Assembly (NCBI GenBank): GCA_020161405.1
Contig: JAIUOD010000004.1
Span: forward strand, 1-64,000
Length of the DNA: 64,000 bases
Origin: Pseudomonadota bacterium
GTDB taxonomy: Bacteria; Pseudomonadota; Alphaproteobacteria; Caulobacterales; Aquidulcibacteraceae
Direction: 5' to 3'
In this document: piece by piece, positions 1 through 9,192 of the stretch
How the letters are laid out: every line of letters begins with the position of its first letter
Position numbering within the stretch: the first letter of the stretch is position 1
The notes under the pieces: model-generated
The model's input: the letters and a program-made list of their open reading frames with translations, nothing else
What the model was told of the DNA's origin: nothing
The model's database searches: none
Translations under genes and position numbers: made by a program

Positions 1-2
1 AG

Positions 3-620
3 CAAAACCCTCAGCCTAAGGGTGGCAATATTATCAAATCCGATTGGTTGAAATATTATGTTGAAGGCGAACAACCATCAGACTTTGAAAGGATAGTTCA
101 ATCTTGGGATACTGCCAACAAAACTGGTGAGACTAATGATTATAGCGTGTGCACAACATGGGGAATCAAAGAAAATTGCGCCTATTTATTACATGTATTA
201 CGTCGCAAGCTTGAATACCCAGCCTTAAAGCGTACCATCGTTGAGCATTCAAAGCATCATAATGCCAAAGTCATACTTATTGAAGACAAAGCATCGGGCA
301 CTCAGTTAATTCAGGACTTAAAAGCTGACCAGCTTTATGGCCTCAAGGGCATTCAGCGCCCTGCTGGTTGTGACAAGGCCATGCGCCTAGAAGCAGCATC
401 ACTACCGTTTGAAAATGGTGCAATATTTCTACCGAAAGAAGCACCTTGGCTAAAAGATTATGTTGCTGAGCTTACTGGCTTTCCTGGCACTAAGCATGAT
501 GACCAGGTCGATTCAACATCGCAGTTTATTGAATGGTTCAAGGAACATGGGCGTGAGCCTGGGATTATAACTTTTTATAGGATGCAAGTTGAAGAAATGA
601 GGCAAAATGGACTGGTTTAA
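3..620 (+). CDS. phage terminase large subunit, C-terminal fragment (5' end outside window)
   Basis: The reading frame is open from the left edge, so the N-terminal ATPase part lies outside. What is visible is the C-terminal nuclease domain of a large terminase, which cuts concatemeric phage DNA during packaging. Three acidic clusters expected of this RNase H-like nuclease are present: SWDTANKTG near the start, LIEDKASG in the middle and KHDDQVDSTSQ near the end. The lead-in GGNIIKSDW, read before the TTG at 48, is also typical, so 48 is not a real start. No recognisable phage gene follows, apart from a possible 14-codon stub overlapping its end, so this appears to be a prophage remnant or the edge of a prophage lying to the left. 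Family assignment is confident; activity is unknown. Confidence 0.85.
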   Translation, partial: QNPQPKGGNIIKSDWLKYYVEGEQPSDFERIVQSWDTANKTGETNDYSVCTTWGIKENCAYLLHVLRRKLEYPALKRTIVEHSKHHNAKVILIEDKASGTQLIQDLKADQLYGLKGIQRPAGCDKAMRLEAASLPFENGAIFLPKEAPWLKDYVAELTGFPGTKHDDQVDSTSQFIEWFKEHGREPGIITFYRMQVEEMRQNGLV

Positions 621-651
621 AATTAATTTTACCACGAGTAAAAATTATTAA
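607..651 (+). pseudogene. possible truncated portal-protein start (14 codons)
   Basis: An ATG at 607 overlaps the terminase stop and reads MDWFKINFTTSKNY before a stop. Portal genes often start by overlapping the terminase end and begin with a short M-x-W-F-type sequence. The reading frame ends after 14 codons in AT-rich DNA. This is a weak, inferential call that would mark where phage DNA was cut off. Confidence 0.2.
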
Positions 652-945
652 AAAATACTGATTTTAATAAATACTTACTAATTTATTGCAAATTACTTAG
701 AAATAGCCAATTTAAAAAATAATTGTCAATTCAGGTTTTGCTTCTTTGAGAAATTCAAAAAAGAACAGCTAAATAGAATAGCTTAATAATTATTAAAATC
801 TATAAATTTAGTCTAATTTGCGGCCTCAATTACATTTTTGCAACAATCATTATATAATAACTTTTGCCATACCAACTATTTACATCTCATTCCAACTGTT
901 ATAATCAGCGGGCGAATTCCTTCATATGAATTAAAATGGGTATTT
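652..945. other. AT-rich intergenic leader of the wbp-like operon
   Basis: No gene or repeat is seen here. Two TATAAT hexamers, at 853-858 and 900-905, could serve as -10 boxes for the downstream operon. Neither has a convincing -35 box at the right distance, so no promoter is called. The stretch separates the phage fragment from the sugar genes. Confidence 0.4.
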
Positions 946-1899
946 ATGAAACGCACAGTAACAAATTTAAAAATAGCGGTAGTTGGTTGCGGTTATTGGG
1001 GTAAAAATTTAGTTCGTAATTTTTCGGAACTTGGTGTACTTGCGGCTGTAGTTGATGGTCATGAACCAAGTGCAATGAAAATGTCTGAGATCTATAATGT
1101 TCCAGTGAAAACTTTTGAAGAAGTCTTAGACGATGCTTCGATTGATGGGCTTGTAATTGCTGCTCCAGCTGAAATTCATGCTGAACTTGCTATAAGGGGC
1201 TTTGAAGCCGGCAAACATATTTATGTTGAAAAGCCAATCGCCCTTACAGTTAATGACGCCGAATTAGCTAAAGCTGCCGCCAATAAAGCTGGCAAAATAC
1301 TAATGGTAGGGCATTTATTGCAATATCATCCTGCTTTTGAAAAACTGCTATCTATGGTTAAAGCAGGTGAATTAGGAAAATTGCAATATGCATATTCCCA
1401 CCGGTTAAGCCTTGGTAAATTTCGCGTAGAAGAAAATGCACTATGGTCCCTAGCGCCACACGACGCTTCAATGATTCTAGCTTTATTTGGCGAGGAGCCT
1501 TATAAAGTTACAGCAACTGGCAGCGCCTTTATAACTAAAGGCGTTGAAGATGAATGTCGCCTTGACTTAGAGTTTCCAGATGGCGGTAGGGCACATATTT
1601 TTGTGTCATGGCTTCATCCATTCAAAGAACAGCGACTCACTATAATTGGTGATAAGGCATCAGCTGTATTTGAAGATAGTGCGCAGGGACAAGAGAAATT
1701 GCGTCTTTATCGCCATAAAATTGATACTTCAGGCGTAGTTCCAAATCCTATTAAGGCGGATGTTGAATATATAGAATTTGGAAATGGTGAGCCGTTAAAA
1801 CAAGAATGTCAACATTTCTTAGACGCAATGTCTGGCATAGTTAAAACTCGCACCGATGCAGATGAAGCAATTGCTGTATTGAAAGTGTTAAAAGCATAG
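946..1899 (+). CDS. wbpB: Gfo/Idh/MocA oxidoreductase, WbpB/WlbA-like UDP-GlcNAcA 3-dehydrogenase
   Basis: Predicted to oxidise C3 of UDP-N-acetylglucosaminuronic acid to the 3-keto sugar, the second step to UDP-2,3-diacetamido-2,3-dideoxy-glucuronate. The N-terminal Rossmann motif GCGYWG (about 14-19), the EKP motif (95-97), GHLLQYHPAF (about 122-131) and a PHDASM motif with the candidate catalytic His182 fit this family. I start at the ATG at 946, giving 317 residues and placing the Rossmann strand at the N-terminus; the frame is open upstream to a TTG at 838 but that extension is unlike the family. Followed by wbpE-, wbpA- and wbpD-like genes in the same direction, which is the main support for the specific substrate. 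A second, more distant family member lies at 41936. Confidence 0.82.
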   Translation: MKRTVTNLKIAVVGCGYWGKNLVRNFSELGVLAAVVDGHEPSAMKMSEIYNVPVKTFEEVLDDASIDGLVIAAPAEIHAELAIRGFEAGKHIYVEKPIALTVNDAELAKAAANKAGKILMVGHLLQYHPAFEKLLSMVKAGELGKLQYAYSHRLSLGKFRVEENALWSLAPHDASMILALFGEEPYKVTATGSAFITKGVEDECRLDLEFPDGGRAHIFVSWLHPFKEQRLTIIGDKASAVFEDSAQGQEKLRLYRHKIDTSGVVPNPIKADVEYIEFGNGEPLKQECQHFLDAMSGIVKTRTDADEAIAVLKVLKA

Positions 1900-1967
1900 A
1901 CTAAGCGCAATTTGGTTCAGTTAAAATTCATCTAATAACTAATATTGGTGGCTTAAGGGGAAAATAA

Positions 1968-3137
1968 ATGGCAAATTCAAACATTCAATTCATTGATCTC
2001 AAGGCGCAACGCGAGCGCTTAGGACAAAAAATTGACGATGCAATTATGGGGGCGGTTAATTCTGGTGCTTTCATAATGGGATCACAAGTTAAAGAGTTTG
2101 AAAAAAAGCTAGCGGATTTTTGTGGTGCTAAATATGGCCTATCTTGTGCAAATGGCACTGATGCCATTGCCCTTCCACTTATGGCATGGGGTGTGGCCGA
2201 AGGTGATGCGGTTTTTTGCCCTTCGTTCACTTTCGCGGCAACTGCTGAAGTAGTTCCGTGGACAAATGCTTCACCTGTATTTGTTGATGTTTTGGCAGAT
2301 ACTTTTAATATGAATCCAATTAGGCTTGAACAGGCTATTGAACAAATCCTTATTGAAGGTAAATTAAAGCCGAAAGCCGTTATAGCAGTTGATTTATTTG
2401 GTCAGCCTGCTGATTATCCAAAAATTCGCGCGATTTGCGATAAATATGGTCTTAAACTTATTTCAGATTCTGCCCAAGGTTTTGGGTGTACTTTAAATGG
2501 TAAACACCCAATTGAATGGGCAGATTGTCAAACTGCAAGCTTTTTTCCAGCTAAGCCGCTTGGCTGTTATGGTGATGGCGGCGCCGTGGTTACAAATGAT
2601 CCAATCTTACTTGAAATTATGGACAGTTTACGCGTTCATGGCAAGGCGGTTAAATCTGACCTAGAAGGACGTGCATTTGAACATGATACAAAATATTTAA
2701 ATGTTCGAATTGGTATGAATAGTCGCCTTGATACAATACAAGCGGCGATACTTCTTGAAAAATTGGAAATCTATGCTGATGAAATCGTGAAACGCAATAA
2801 AGTTGCTGCGCGCTACAATGAGGCGTTAAATGGTATTGTTAAAACCCCTGTAGTAATTGAAAATGGAATATCTAACTGGGCGCAGTATACAATTGAAATG
2901 CCAAATCGTGATGAATTTGCGGTATTTGCAAAAACAAAAGGAGTTCCAACTGCTTCGTATTATCCAATACCAATCCATCATCAGGCCCCTTATAAGAATT
3001 TCCCAGTCGGTGGCAATTTCTTACCTGTTTCAGATGCTGCTGCAAACAATGTAATTTCATTGCCAATGCATCCATATTTAGAAGAAGAAACGCAGGATTA
3101 CATAATTAATACTGTAAAAGAATTTTGCAAAGGTTAG
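1968..3137 (+). CDS. wbpE: DegT/DnrJ/EryC1 aminotransferase, WbpE/WlbC-like
   Basis: PLP-dependent sugar aminotransferase predicted to convert the 3-keto product of WbpB to UDP-2-acetamido-3-amino-glucuronate. The family signature is clear: the PLP-stacking and Asp region SDSAQGFG (Asp167) and the Schiff-base lysine in FFPAKPLG (Lys196). Length (389) is a little above the family norm. An AAGGGG ribosome site precedes the ATG. It ends three bases before the wbpA-like start, so the two are probably translated in sequence. In characterised systems WbpB and WbpE work as a coupled pair, WbpB recycling its NAD(H) with 2-oxoglutarate; the adjacency here fits that. The exact sugar is inferred from the neighbours. 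Confidence 0.85.
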   Translation: MANSNIQFIDLKAQRERLGQKIDDAIMGAVNSGAFIMGSQVKEFEKKLADFCGAKYGLSCANGTDAIALPLMAWGVAEGDAVFCPSFTFAATAEVVPWTNASPVFVDVLADTFNMNPIRLEQAIEQILIEGKLKPKAVIAVDLFGQPADYPKIRAICDKYGLKLISDSAQGFGCTLNGKHPIEWADCQTASFFPAKPLGCYGDGGAVVTNDPILLEIMDSLRVHGKAVKSDLEGRAFEHDTKYLNVRIGMNSRLDTIQAAILLEKLEIYADEIVKRNKVAARYNEALNGIVKTPVVIENGISNWAQYTIEMPNRDEFAVFAKTKGVPTASYYPIPIHHQAPYKNFPVGGNFLPVSDAAANNVISLPMHPYLEEETQDYIINTVKEFCKG

Positions 3138-3140
3138 TAC

Positions 3141-4514
3141 GTGTCAATTAATAATTTCGATGATTATGGACCTCAAATTGAGGCTATGGCCTCTGATTGG
3201 TTAGATCGCGCAGAGCGTAATGAAATTGTCGTTGGTATTTTAGGGCTAGGGTATGTTGGCCTTCCTTTGGCTGATGCATTTGTAAGCCGTGGTCAAACTG
3301 TTGTAGGTTTTGATGTTGATAAAAACAAAATTGATGCATTACATAATAAAAGATCCTATATACGCCATATTTCAGACGAAAAAATTGCGCGCATGGTTGA
3401 TTCGTCGCGCTTTAGCGCGACTACTGATTTTAATGCGATAAGTAAAGTAGACGCAATTTTGCTTTGTGTTCCTACTCCACTTAATGAAGAATATGGTCCA
3501 GACCTTAAATATGTTGAAGATTCATGCAGAATGATTGCACCACATCTTCGCAAGGGGCAGATGATAGTTTTAGAATCCACAACTTGGCCAGGAACATCTG
3601 AAGAAGTTATGCGGCCTATTCTTGAGGAATTGTCAGGTTTAAAAGCCCATAAAGACTTCGCACTTGCATATTCGCCTGAACGCGAAGACCCAGGCAATGA
3701 AAACTATGGAACAACTGATATTCCAAAAGTTGTAGGTGCAAACACACGTGGTGAGCGTGATATGGCAATTGCATTATATTCTAAGGTTACAACTGCTGTT
3801 GAAGTCTCAAACCTAAAAACCGCTGAAGCAGTAAAGTTGATGGAAAACATCTATCGCCTTGTTAATATTTCACTTATCAACGAGCTAAATGTCGTGTTCA
3901 AAGAAATGGGTATTGATACATGGGAAGTTGTGAAGGCCGCAAAAACTAAACCCTTTGGTTTCCAAGCTTTCTATCCAGGCCCCGGAATTGGCGGACATTG
4001 TATTCCGATTGATCCATTTTATTTGACATATAAAGCAAAAGAATTTGGCGTTAGTTCAGAATTTATTGAGCATGCGGGGCGCGTTATGCGTAGTCTTCCA
4101 AAAAACGTAGTTGATTTAGCTGAGAAAAATCTTAAAGAGCGCCTTAAATCTGATTTGACTGACGCAAAGGTTTTGGTTTGTGGCCTAGCATATAAAAAAA
4201 ATATTGATGATATGCGCGAAAGCCCGTCTTTACATATCATAGATGAACTCCGTGCCCGTGGCGCTGAAGTTGTATACCATGACCCTTATATACCATTCGT
4301 AGAAAATTTCCATGAACATCCAAGCATGAATGGTATGAAGTCATTAGAATTAACACCAGAAAACCTCGAAGAAATTAGTTGTGTAATAATCACTACTGAA
4401 CATCGCAATGTTGATTATGTTAAATTAGCTAAATTAACACCTTTTATTATTGATACACGCAATGCGACGGGCGATATTTATGCGAATTTCACAGATAAAA
4501 TTATTAAATCATAG
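3141..4514 (+). CDS. wbpA: UDP-N-acetyl-D-glucosamine 6-dehydrogenase, WbpA-like
   Basis: Two-step NAD-dependent oxidation of C6 of UDP-GlcNAc to UDP-GlcNAcA, the entry step of the pathway. Seen: N-terminal GLGYVG dinucleotide motif (35-40), the ESTTWPGT segment, and the catalytic cysteine in GGHCIPIDPF (Cys287), followed by the C-terminal UDP-binding domain with CGLAYKKNIDDMRESPS. The 457-residue length and the GGHCIP form of the active site are those of the UDP-HexNAc dehydrogenases rather than of the shorter UDP-glucose enzyme, of which there is a separate copy at 31188. Starts at a GTG just after the wbpE stop. Uronate production for the other wbp genes is its likely job. Confidence 0.87.
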   Translation: MSINNFDDYGPQIEAMASDWLDRAERNEIVVGILGLGYVGLPLADAFVSRGQTVVGFDVDKNKIDALHNKRSYIRHISDEKIARMVDSSRFSATTDFNAISKVDAILLCVPTPLNEEYGPDLKYVEDSCRMIAPHLRKGQMIVLESTTWPGTSEEVMRPILEELSGLKAHKDFALAYSPEREDPGNENYGTTDIPKVVGANTRGERDMAIALYSKVTTAVEVSNLKTAEAVKLMENIYRLVNISLINELNVVFKEMGIDTWEVVKAAKTKPFGFQAFYPGPGIGGHCIPIDPFYLTYKAKEFGVSSEFIEHAGRVMRSLPKNVVDLAEKNLKERLKSDLTDAKVLVCGLAYKKNIDDMRESPSLHIIDELRARGAEVVYHDPYIPFVENFHEHPSMNGMKSLELTPENLEEISCVIITTEHRNVDYVKLAKLTPFIIDTRNATGDIYANFTDKIIKS

Positions 4515-4522
4515 GAATTAAA

Positions 4523-5092
4523 ATGACTGATAGAAAATATTTCGTGCACGAATCTTCGTATGTGGATGACAATGTCGAAATTGGCGATGGTACTAAAATA
4601 TGGCATTTTAGCCATATTTTACCAAACTCTAAGATTGGCAGTGACGTTTCAATTGGTCAAAACGTGTCCATTGGCCCAAAAGTAAATGTTGGAGACGGAT
4701 GCAAAATCCAGAATAACGTTTCACTTTATGAAGGTGTAACGCTTGAAGATGATGTATTTTGTGGACCTTCATGCGTATTTACTAATGTAACAACTCCTCG
4801 CGCTTTTGTTAGTCGTAAATCAGAATTCGGCAATACTTTGATTAAGAAAGGTGCCTCAATAGGAGCAAATGCAACTATAGTTTGCCCAAGAGTTCTAGGT
4901 GAATATAGTTTTATAGGTTCTGGCGCAGTTGTAACCAAAGATGTTAAACCACATGCTCTTATGGTTGGTGTCCCTGCACGCCAAATTGGATGGGTATCTA
5001 GGACAGGTGATATATTAAGCGAAGATCTTAAATGTCCACGCACTGGCGAGATTTATAAATTAGTCGATGGAAATTTAGTTTTGCAGATGTAA
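4523..5092 (+). CDS. wbpD: left-handed beta-helix N-acetyltransferase, WbpD/WlbB-like
   Basis: Predicted to acetylate the 3-amino group to give UDP-2,3-diacetamido-2,3-dideoxy-glucuronate. The 189 residues are dominated by hexapeptide repeats (VEIGDG, SIGQNV, SIGPKV, NVGDGC and others), the hallmark of acetyl-CoA-dependent trimeric transferases. The IQNNVSLYEGV and EDDVFCGPSCVFTNV segments match the WbpD/WlbB type as I know it. It is the fourth gene of the B-E-A-D set and begins eight bases after wbpA. The product could feed the WbpI-like 2-epimerase at 21402 and the SDR enzymes at 22454-25417. Confidence 0.85.
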   Translation: MTDRKYFVHESSYVDDNVEIGDGTKIWHFSHILPNSKIGSDVSIGQNVSIGPKVNVGDGCKIQNNVSLYEGVTLEDDVFCGPSCVFTNVTTPRAFVSRKSEFGNTLIKKGASIGANATIVCPRVLGEYSFIGSGAVVTKDVKPHALMVGVPARQIGWVSRTGDILSEDLKCPRTGEIYKLVDGNLVLQM

Positions 5093-5204
5093 GTTAGCCC
5101 GTTTACATAATGATATATTTTATGATTTAAACAGTTAATTAAATATCTTTTAGGGCATTTAGCCCAAATTTAGATTAATTACACCTTAGAAAGAAAGTTA
5201 TGTA

Positions 5205-6005
5205 ATGTCAGATTACAGTAAACCTCTCAAAATGGCGGTCTTTGATATATCCGAATCATTTGCAAGGTTAAATTTATGGTGGATGCTTGGTTTCAACGAT
5301 TTAAAGGCCAGATACAGGGGGTCTGTTTTAGGTCCAATATGGATTACTATTGCGCTTGGTGTAACTGTGGGTGGTATAGCGGTTTTATATTCAGGACTCT
5401 TACATACTAAAATTGACACTTTTGCACCATATATTGCAATATCACTTACTATATGGGCATTAATACAAACTTCACTAGTTGAAGCATCTTCTGTTTTCGT
5501 TGTAGCGGCAAATGTAATTAAGCAAACTGCTTTGCCAAAGAGTGGGCACGTACTAAGATTAGTGTTTAGAAATCTTCTTATATTTGCACATAATTTTGTG
5601 ATTGTAGTTTTTGTAATGGTTCTTTTTAAAGTAAAGGTTTCCTTATTTAGTTTGCTTGCTATCCCTGGTTTTTTGTTATTACTATTTAACTTAACTTGGA
5701 TGTCTTTAATCATCAGCTCTTTATCTTCTCGATATAAAGATGTCCCACAGATTGTTTTAAACGCGATGACATTCATAACTATAATGACGCCAGTTTATTG
5801 GCAACCTAACATGATACCAGGTAGAGAGTGGGTACTTCATGTAAACCCTTTCTATTATTTGTTAGAAATTGTTAGAAAACCAATCCTTGGTGAGCTAGTT
5901 GATATACAAATATGGCTTGTAGTTTTAGTGATGTCTGCAATTGGATCAATTTTATCACTTAGCCTATTTGCCCAAATGCGCGGCAAAATTGTTCATTGGA
6001 TTTAA
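5205..6005 (+). CDS. wzm: ABC-2 type polysaccharide export permease, Wzm-like
   Basis: Inner-membrane permease expected to move lipid-linked glycan across the cytoplasmic membrane together with the ATPase encoded next. At 266 residues it has the size and layout of Wzm/KpsM proteins: a charged cytoplasmic N-terminus with LNLWWMLGFNDLKARYRGS, then about six hydrophobic segments and a late MTPVYWQPNMIPGREWVLHVNP loop before the last helices. Such loops are typical of O-antigen and teichoic acid exporters. Its stop is one base before the ATPase start. Substrate is inferred from the surrounding sugar genes; capsule rather than O-antigen export is possible. Confidence 0.85.
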   Translation: MSDYSKPLKMAVFDISESFARLNLWWMLGFNDLKARYRGSVLGPIWITIALGVTVGGIAVLYSGLLHTKIDTFAPYIAISLTIWALIQTSLVEASSVFVVAANVIKQTALPKSGHVLRLVFRNLLIFAHNFVIVVFVMVLFKVKVSLFSLLAIPGFLLLLFNLTWMSLIISSLSSRYKDVPQIVLNAMTFITIMTPVYWQPNMIPGREWVLHVNPFYYLLEIVRKPILGELVDIQIWLVVLVMSAIGSILSLSLFAQMRGKIVHWI

Positions 6006-6006
6006 A

Positions 6007-6762
6007 ATGTCTATACGTGTTTCAAATTTAACAATCGATCTTCCTCTTATAGATGTTAGTGCTAACTCACTACGTAGAAAAATTATTAACCTTGCCGTTG
6101 GTGGCAAATTCATGAAAAAACAGTCGGGTGATTTAATAATTCGTGCGATTGATAATGTAAGTTTCGAAGTAGATGATGGTGAAAGAGTTGGCGTTGTAGG
6201 CCATAATGGTGCCGGAAAAACAACACTACTTCGTGCAGTAGCAGGTGTTTTTGAACCGCGCGCTGGAAAAGTTATTATTGATGGTAAAATCACTGCACTT
6301 TTTGGGGCAGGAATAGGACTTGACCCTGAGGCGACTGGACTAGAAAACATAGTTCTTATGGCAGCATATCTGGGTATGCATATAAAAACTACAGACCCTA
6401 TTGTAGAAGATATTATCGATTTCTGTGACTTGAACGACTATATAGAGTTGCCTGTAAAGGTTTATTCTACGGGTATGTTGGGAAGATTAGCATTCGCCGT
6501 GGCAACAAGCTTTAAACCTGATGTTTTAATTTTGGATGAGTGGCTTGGTGCAGGTGATCAGGCATTTATTACAAAAGCTAATAATCGTGTTACTAATTTT
6601 GTAAACAATGCAAAAGTAGTTTTACTTGCATCACATGCTACAAATATAATCGAACAAATGACATCAAGAGTTCTATGGTTGGATCGTGGAAAAGTTAAAT
6701 TTTTTGGCGATACAAAAGAATGGAAACAATTGCATGATGAACATTTGTCAACCAATGCCTAA
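6007..6762 (+). CDS. wzt: ABC transporter ATPase for polysaccharide export, Wzt-like (short form)
   Basis: Nucleotide-binding subunit partnering the permease. Walker A is GHNGAGKTT, the signature loop has the YSTGM form usual in Wzt/TagH proteins rather than LSGGQ, and Walker B is ILDEWLGAGD. I start at the ATG at 6007 directly after the permease stop (251 residues); the frame is open further upstream inside wzm. The protein ends soon after the conserved ATPase core, so it lacks the C-terminal carbohydrate-binding domain of long Wzt proteins, which reads the chain-end cap. Its stop overlaps the stop of the convergent gene at 6759. Confidence 0.88.
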   Translation: MSIRVSNLTIDLPLIDVSANSLRRKIINLAVGGKFMKKQSGDLIIRAIDNVSFEVDDGERVGVVGHNGAGKTTLLRAVAGVFEPRAGKVIIDGKITALFGAGIGLDPEATGLENIVLMAAYLGMHIKTTDPIVEDIIDFCDLNDYIELPVKVYSTGMLGRLAFAVATSFKPDVLILDEWLGAGDQAFITKANNRVTNFVNNAKVVLLASHATNIIEQMTSRVLWLDRGKVKFFGDTKEWKQLHDEHLSTNA

Positions 6763-8420
6763 TTAACAAATTTCAGCCTTTTATATAATGTATTAGTAAG
6801 TTTAAAAATTGCCGCTAAATTTGAACCTGAACTCTCTACATCCCTAAATATTTCAAATTTTTCTAATAATCCCCATGAAGCACATTGATTTATATGGTAT
6901 TTATAATTTTCCAATACTTTTAAAAATGCAGATTCAACAATATCATGCGACTGAATATTGGCAGAAAAAACAGCGTCTTTTATTATTTGCTTTTCCATTT
7001 TCTGAAAAGAAATTAGCTTCATTTGCCTATTATACCAGTCATATGCTCTTAAAAATTCAGTTTCAATAAAGCTCAGGTCAGCTAAATATTTGCTATAATC
7101 TAGTGCCTCTTTCTTTTGTAATATTCGTGCAATTCGCTTTAAAGCTCTTTTTCTATTTTCTATTAGCAACTTAATATTCACAATTTTATAATTGCGAGAT
7201 TTGAAAATATTAATCTGAGAAGCCAATTTTAAAACTTCATATCTAGAATATTCTAACGGCTTTTTTGTAAAAACCTCTGTATCAAATAATGGACCATGAT
7301 TTTTTCTATTGTATTTCTCGTCAAGTAATTTTTCTGTAAATATACTCTGTAGACGCAATATATTTGCTTTATATGTAAAATTTCCGCTACCAATTAATTT
7401 TTTATGGACATTATTTGCAATTTTCTCAAGATAATTAGTATCTTTGAGCTTATCAAAAACTTCATTTATATTTGAAAAATCATCTTTAACAGGAATATAG
7501 TCTTCATTTGCAACGATTAGTCCAGAATAATTACCACCAATAAGCACTAACGGCGTTTTCAAAAATGCAGCTTCAAAAATGCGTGGTGAAATTTCGCCGA
7601 TTTGTACTTTAATTCCATATTTTTCAATTACTGACTTAAACTCTTCATAACTTGGCTCGACCCTATTTGTATGAATATATTCATCGTATTTGCGTTTAAC
7701 TTCACCATCAAAATCAAAAACCTCAGACCCAGATTCAGAGCCCAGAACTGCTCTACAATTAGCTAAAAACTCCAACCACTCATTTGAGTTTAGTCTAAAT
7801 TCCTCATCTACTTCTATGTCGCAATTCAATCTTATTTCATTACAAGCACGCTTAAATTCTACGCCTATTTGTTCTTTTAGATATCCAAGTCTGCCATATC
7901 TTGCGCCAATTCTTCGCCCCCTATAACCAAGAAATATTTTTCTTTCACTTACTGGAATTATTTCAATATCATTTGGAAAATTGTCAGGCACAAAACCAGT
8001 ATGACAATATACAAATTTTGCTTTATTTAATAAGTTTTGCCCATATACTTTTGGAAGAACAGCATCGGGCAATGATGTAAGCACAATATCAAAACCTAAT
8101 TCTTCAATCTTTTGCTTAGTTTTGTTTACAAAATCATATTCATCTTGAATACTAAGTACTTTTAAACCTCTGTATTCTTTAAGTTTTTGAGACCATGATT
8201 TAGATACATAATCATCAAAGCAATGGCGCAGACAATAATTATTAAAAACTATATCAAAATCGTTAAAATCTATTTCGATCTTATCATCTCTAATCGCAGG
8301 TATATAATAAACTTCAAAATCACTAAAGTCAGCCCATGATTCAATATAGGCTCTACCCGTCACTGACTTTACGTTATCAACACTATATCCGACTAACATG
8401 CGGATTTTTTTTGTCGGCAT
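6759..8420 (-). CDS. putative GT-B glycosyltransferase, paralogue 1 of 3
   Basis: Unassigned glycosyltransferase-like protein of 553 residues. The ISPRIFEAA motif (277-285) resembles the S-x-R-x-F-E-A donor-site motif of CgeB-type GT-B enzymes. Other landmarks are QDEYDF (92-97), DIVLTSLP (111-118), HTGF (140-143), GYRGRR (165-170), EWLEFL (214-219), SGSEVFDFDG (230-239) and DFSNINE (314-320). The same landmarks occur in the same order, almost without gaps, in the proteins at 9193 and 14404. After about residue 370 it has a lysine-rich, probably helical tail not shared with the others. It stands convergent to wzt, sharing its stop region. No signal peptide or membrane segment is evident, so it is probably cytoplasmic. 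Acceptor and donor are unknown. Confidence 0.6.
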   Translation of the reverse strand: MPTKKIRMLVGYSVDNVKSVTGRAYIESWADFSDFEVYYIPAIRDDKIEIDFNDFDIVFNNYCLRHCFDDYVSKSWSQKLKEYRGLKVLSIQDEYDFVNKTKQKIEELGFDIVLTSLPDAVLPKVYGQNLLNKAKFVYCHTGFVPDNFPNDIEIIPVSERKIFLGYRGRRIGARYGRLGYLKEQIGVEFKRACNEIRLNCDIEVDEEFRLNSNEWLEFLANCRAVLGSESGSEVFDFDGEVKRKYDEYIHTNRVEPSYEEFKSVIEKYGIKVQIGEISPRIFEAAFLKTPLVLIGGNYSGLIVANEDYIPVKDDFSNINEVFDKLKDTNYLEKIANNVHKKLIGSGNFTYKANILRLQSIFTEKLLDEKYNRKNHGPLFDTEVFTKKPLEYSRYEVLKLASQINIFKSRNYKIVNIKLLIENRKRALKRIARILQKKEALDYSKYLADLSFIETEFLRAYDWYNRQMKLISFQKMEKQIIKDAVFSANIQSHDIVESAFLKVLENYKYHINQCASWGLLEKFEIFRDVESSGSNLAAIFKLTNTLYKRLKFVN

Positions 8421-8513
8421 AGCCTATTCTCATATTAAATGGTATATGTAGCGGTAAAGATAGAAAAAATATTAGTCAGCATAATACAATCAAATTTTAA
8501 AACATTATATAAA

Positions 8514-9131
8514 TTATTTTATATCGACTAAAGGTGCATTAAATTCTACATCTGCACGCGCACTATCCCATGGTTCCTCAAGCCAAAACAGAATTGCAAT
8601 ATCCTGCCCTTTTTTCGCGCTAATATTAATCCTGCTAGGCTTATAATCATAGTTTGTAATACTATTTCCGTCTTGGACGTTATTAATCAACTCGGTTCTT
8701 GAAAAATATTGTTCTTCTCCCCCCATATTATCACTATATTTAAGCTTAGCATCTTGGAAGTTTCTAAATAACAATGCGCCAGCACCAAAACTCGATACAT
8801 CACCACCCTTTGATAATATATGTGCAGAAAATTTAGGGAAATAGATAGTAATATCGCCATCTTTATCCTTTGAGGCAGTAACTTTACATAGGAGACCAAC
8901 CCTTACCAAATCTTCATTTTCAGTTGAAGCTTTGGCCAAATAAGGTGTTAGGTTCCAGAAAGTATTACCTGATTTATCTCTTAAATAATTTGGCGCCCAA
9001 TCAACTACTTGAGTGCATTCATTCTTGGCAAAATCAATTGGCATACCTACAGGCTTTGGCTCCATACTATCACAGCCATCAATGCCCAAAACAAAAACTA
9101 AAACGGCAGAAGTAATAAGTTTATTTTTCAT
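8514..9131 (-). CDS. hypothetical lipoprotein-like exported protein
   Basis: Not recognised. The 205 residues begin with a charged start and a hydrophobic stretch ending in LGIDGC, which could be an atypical lipobox (Asp at -2 is unusual), followed by Asp-Ser. An Asp right after the lipidated Cys is an inner-membrane retention signal in enterobacteria; whether it acts so here is unknown. The rest appears soluble, with ITIYFPKFSAHIL and KKGQDIAILFWLEEPWDS segments suggesting beta structure. It sits alone between two glycosyltransferase-like genes on the same strand. A role in surface glycan assembly is only a guess from position. Confidence 0.6.
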   Translation of the reverse strand: MKNKLITSAVLVFVLGIDGCDSMEPKPVGMPIDFAKNECTQVVDWAPNYLRDKSGNTFWNLTPYLAKASTENEDLVRVGLLCKVTASKDKDGDITIYFPKFSAHILSKGGDVSSFGAGALLFRNFQDAKLKYSDNMGGEEQYFSRTELINNVQDGNSITNYDYKPSRINISAKKGQDIAILFWLEEPWDSARADVEFNAPLVDIK

Positions 9132-9192
9132 TTTTACCTAAATTTTCCAAGAAAAATATTTAAAATTCCAAACAAATACAATTATAAATACT

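Noticed and set aside
838..945. N-terminal extension of the WbpB-like gene from the TTG at 838
   Set aside because: The extension lacks family similarity and the Rossmann motif starts after the ATG at 946.
5213..5776. 187-residue minus-strand frame inside the permease gene
   Set aside because: No ribosome site or family; the plus-strand permease is clearly real.
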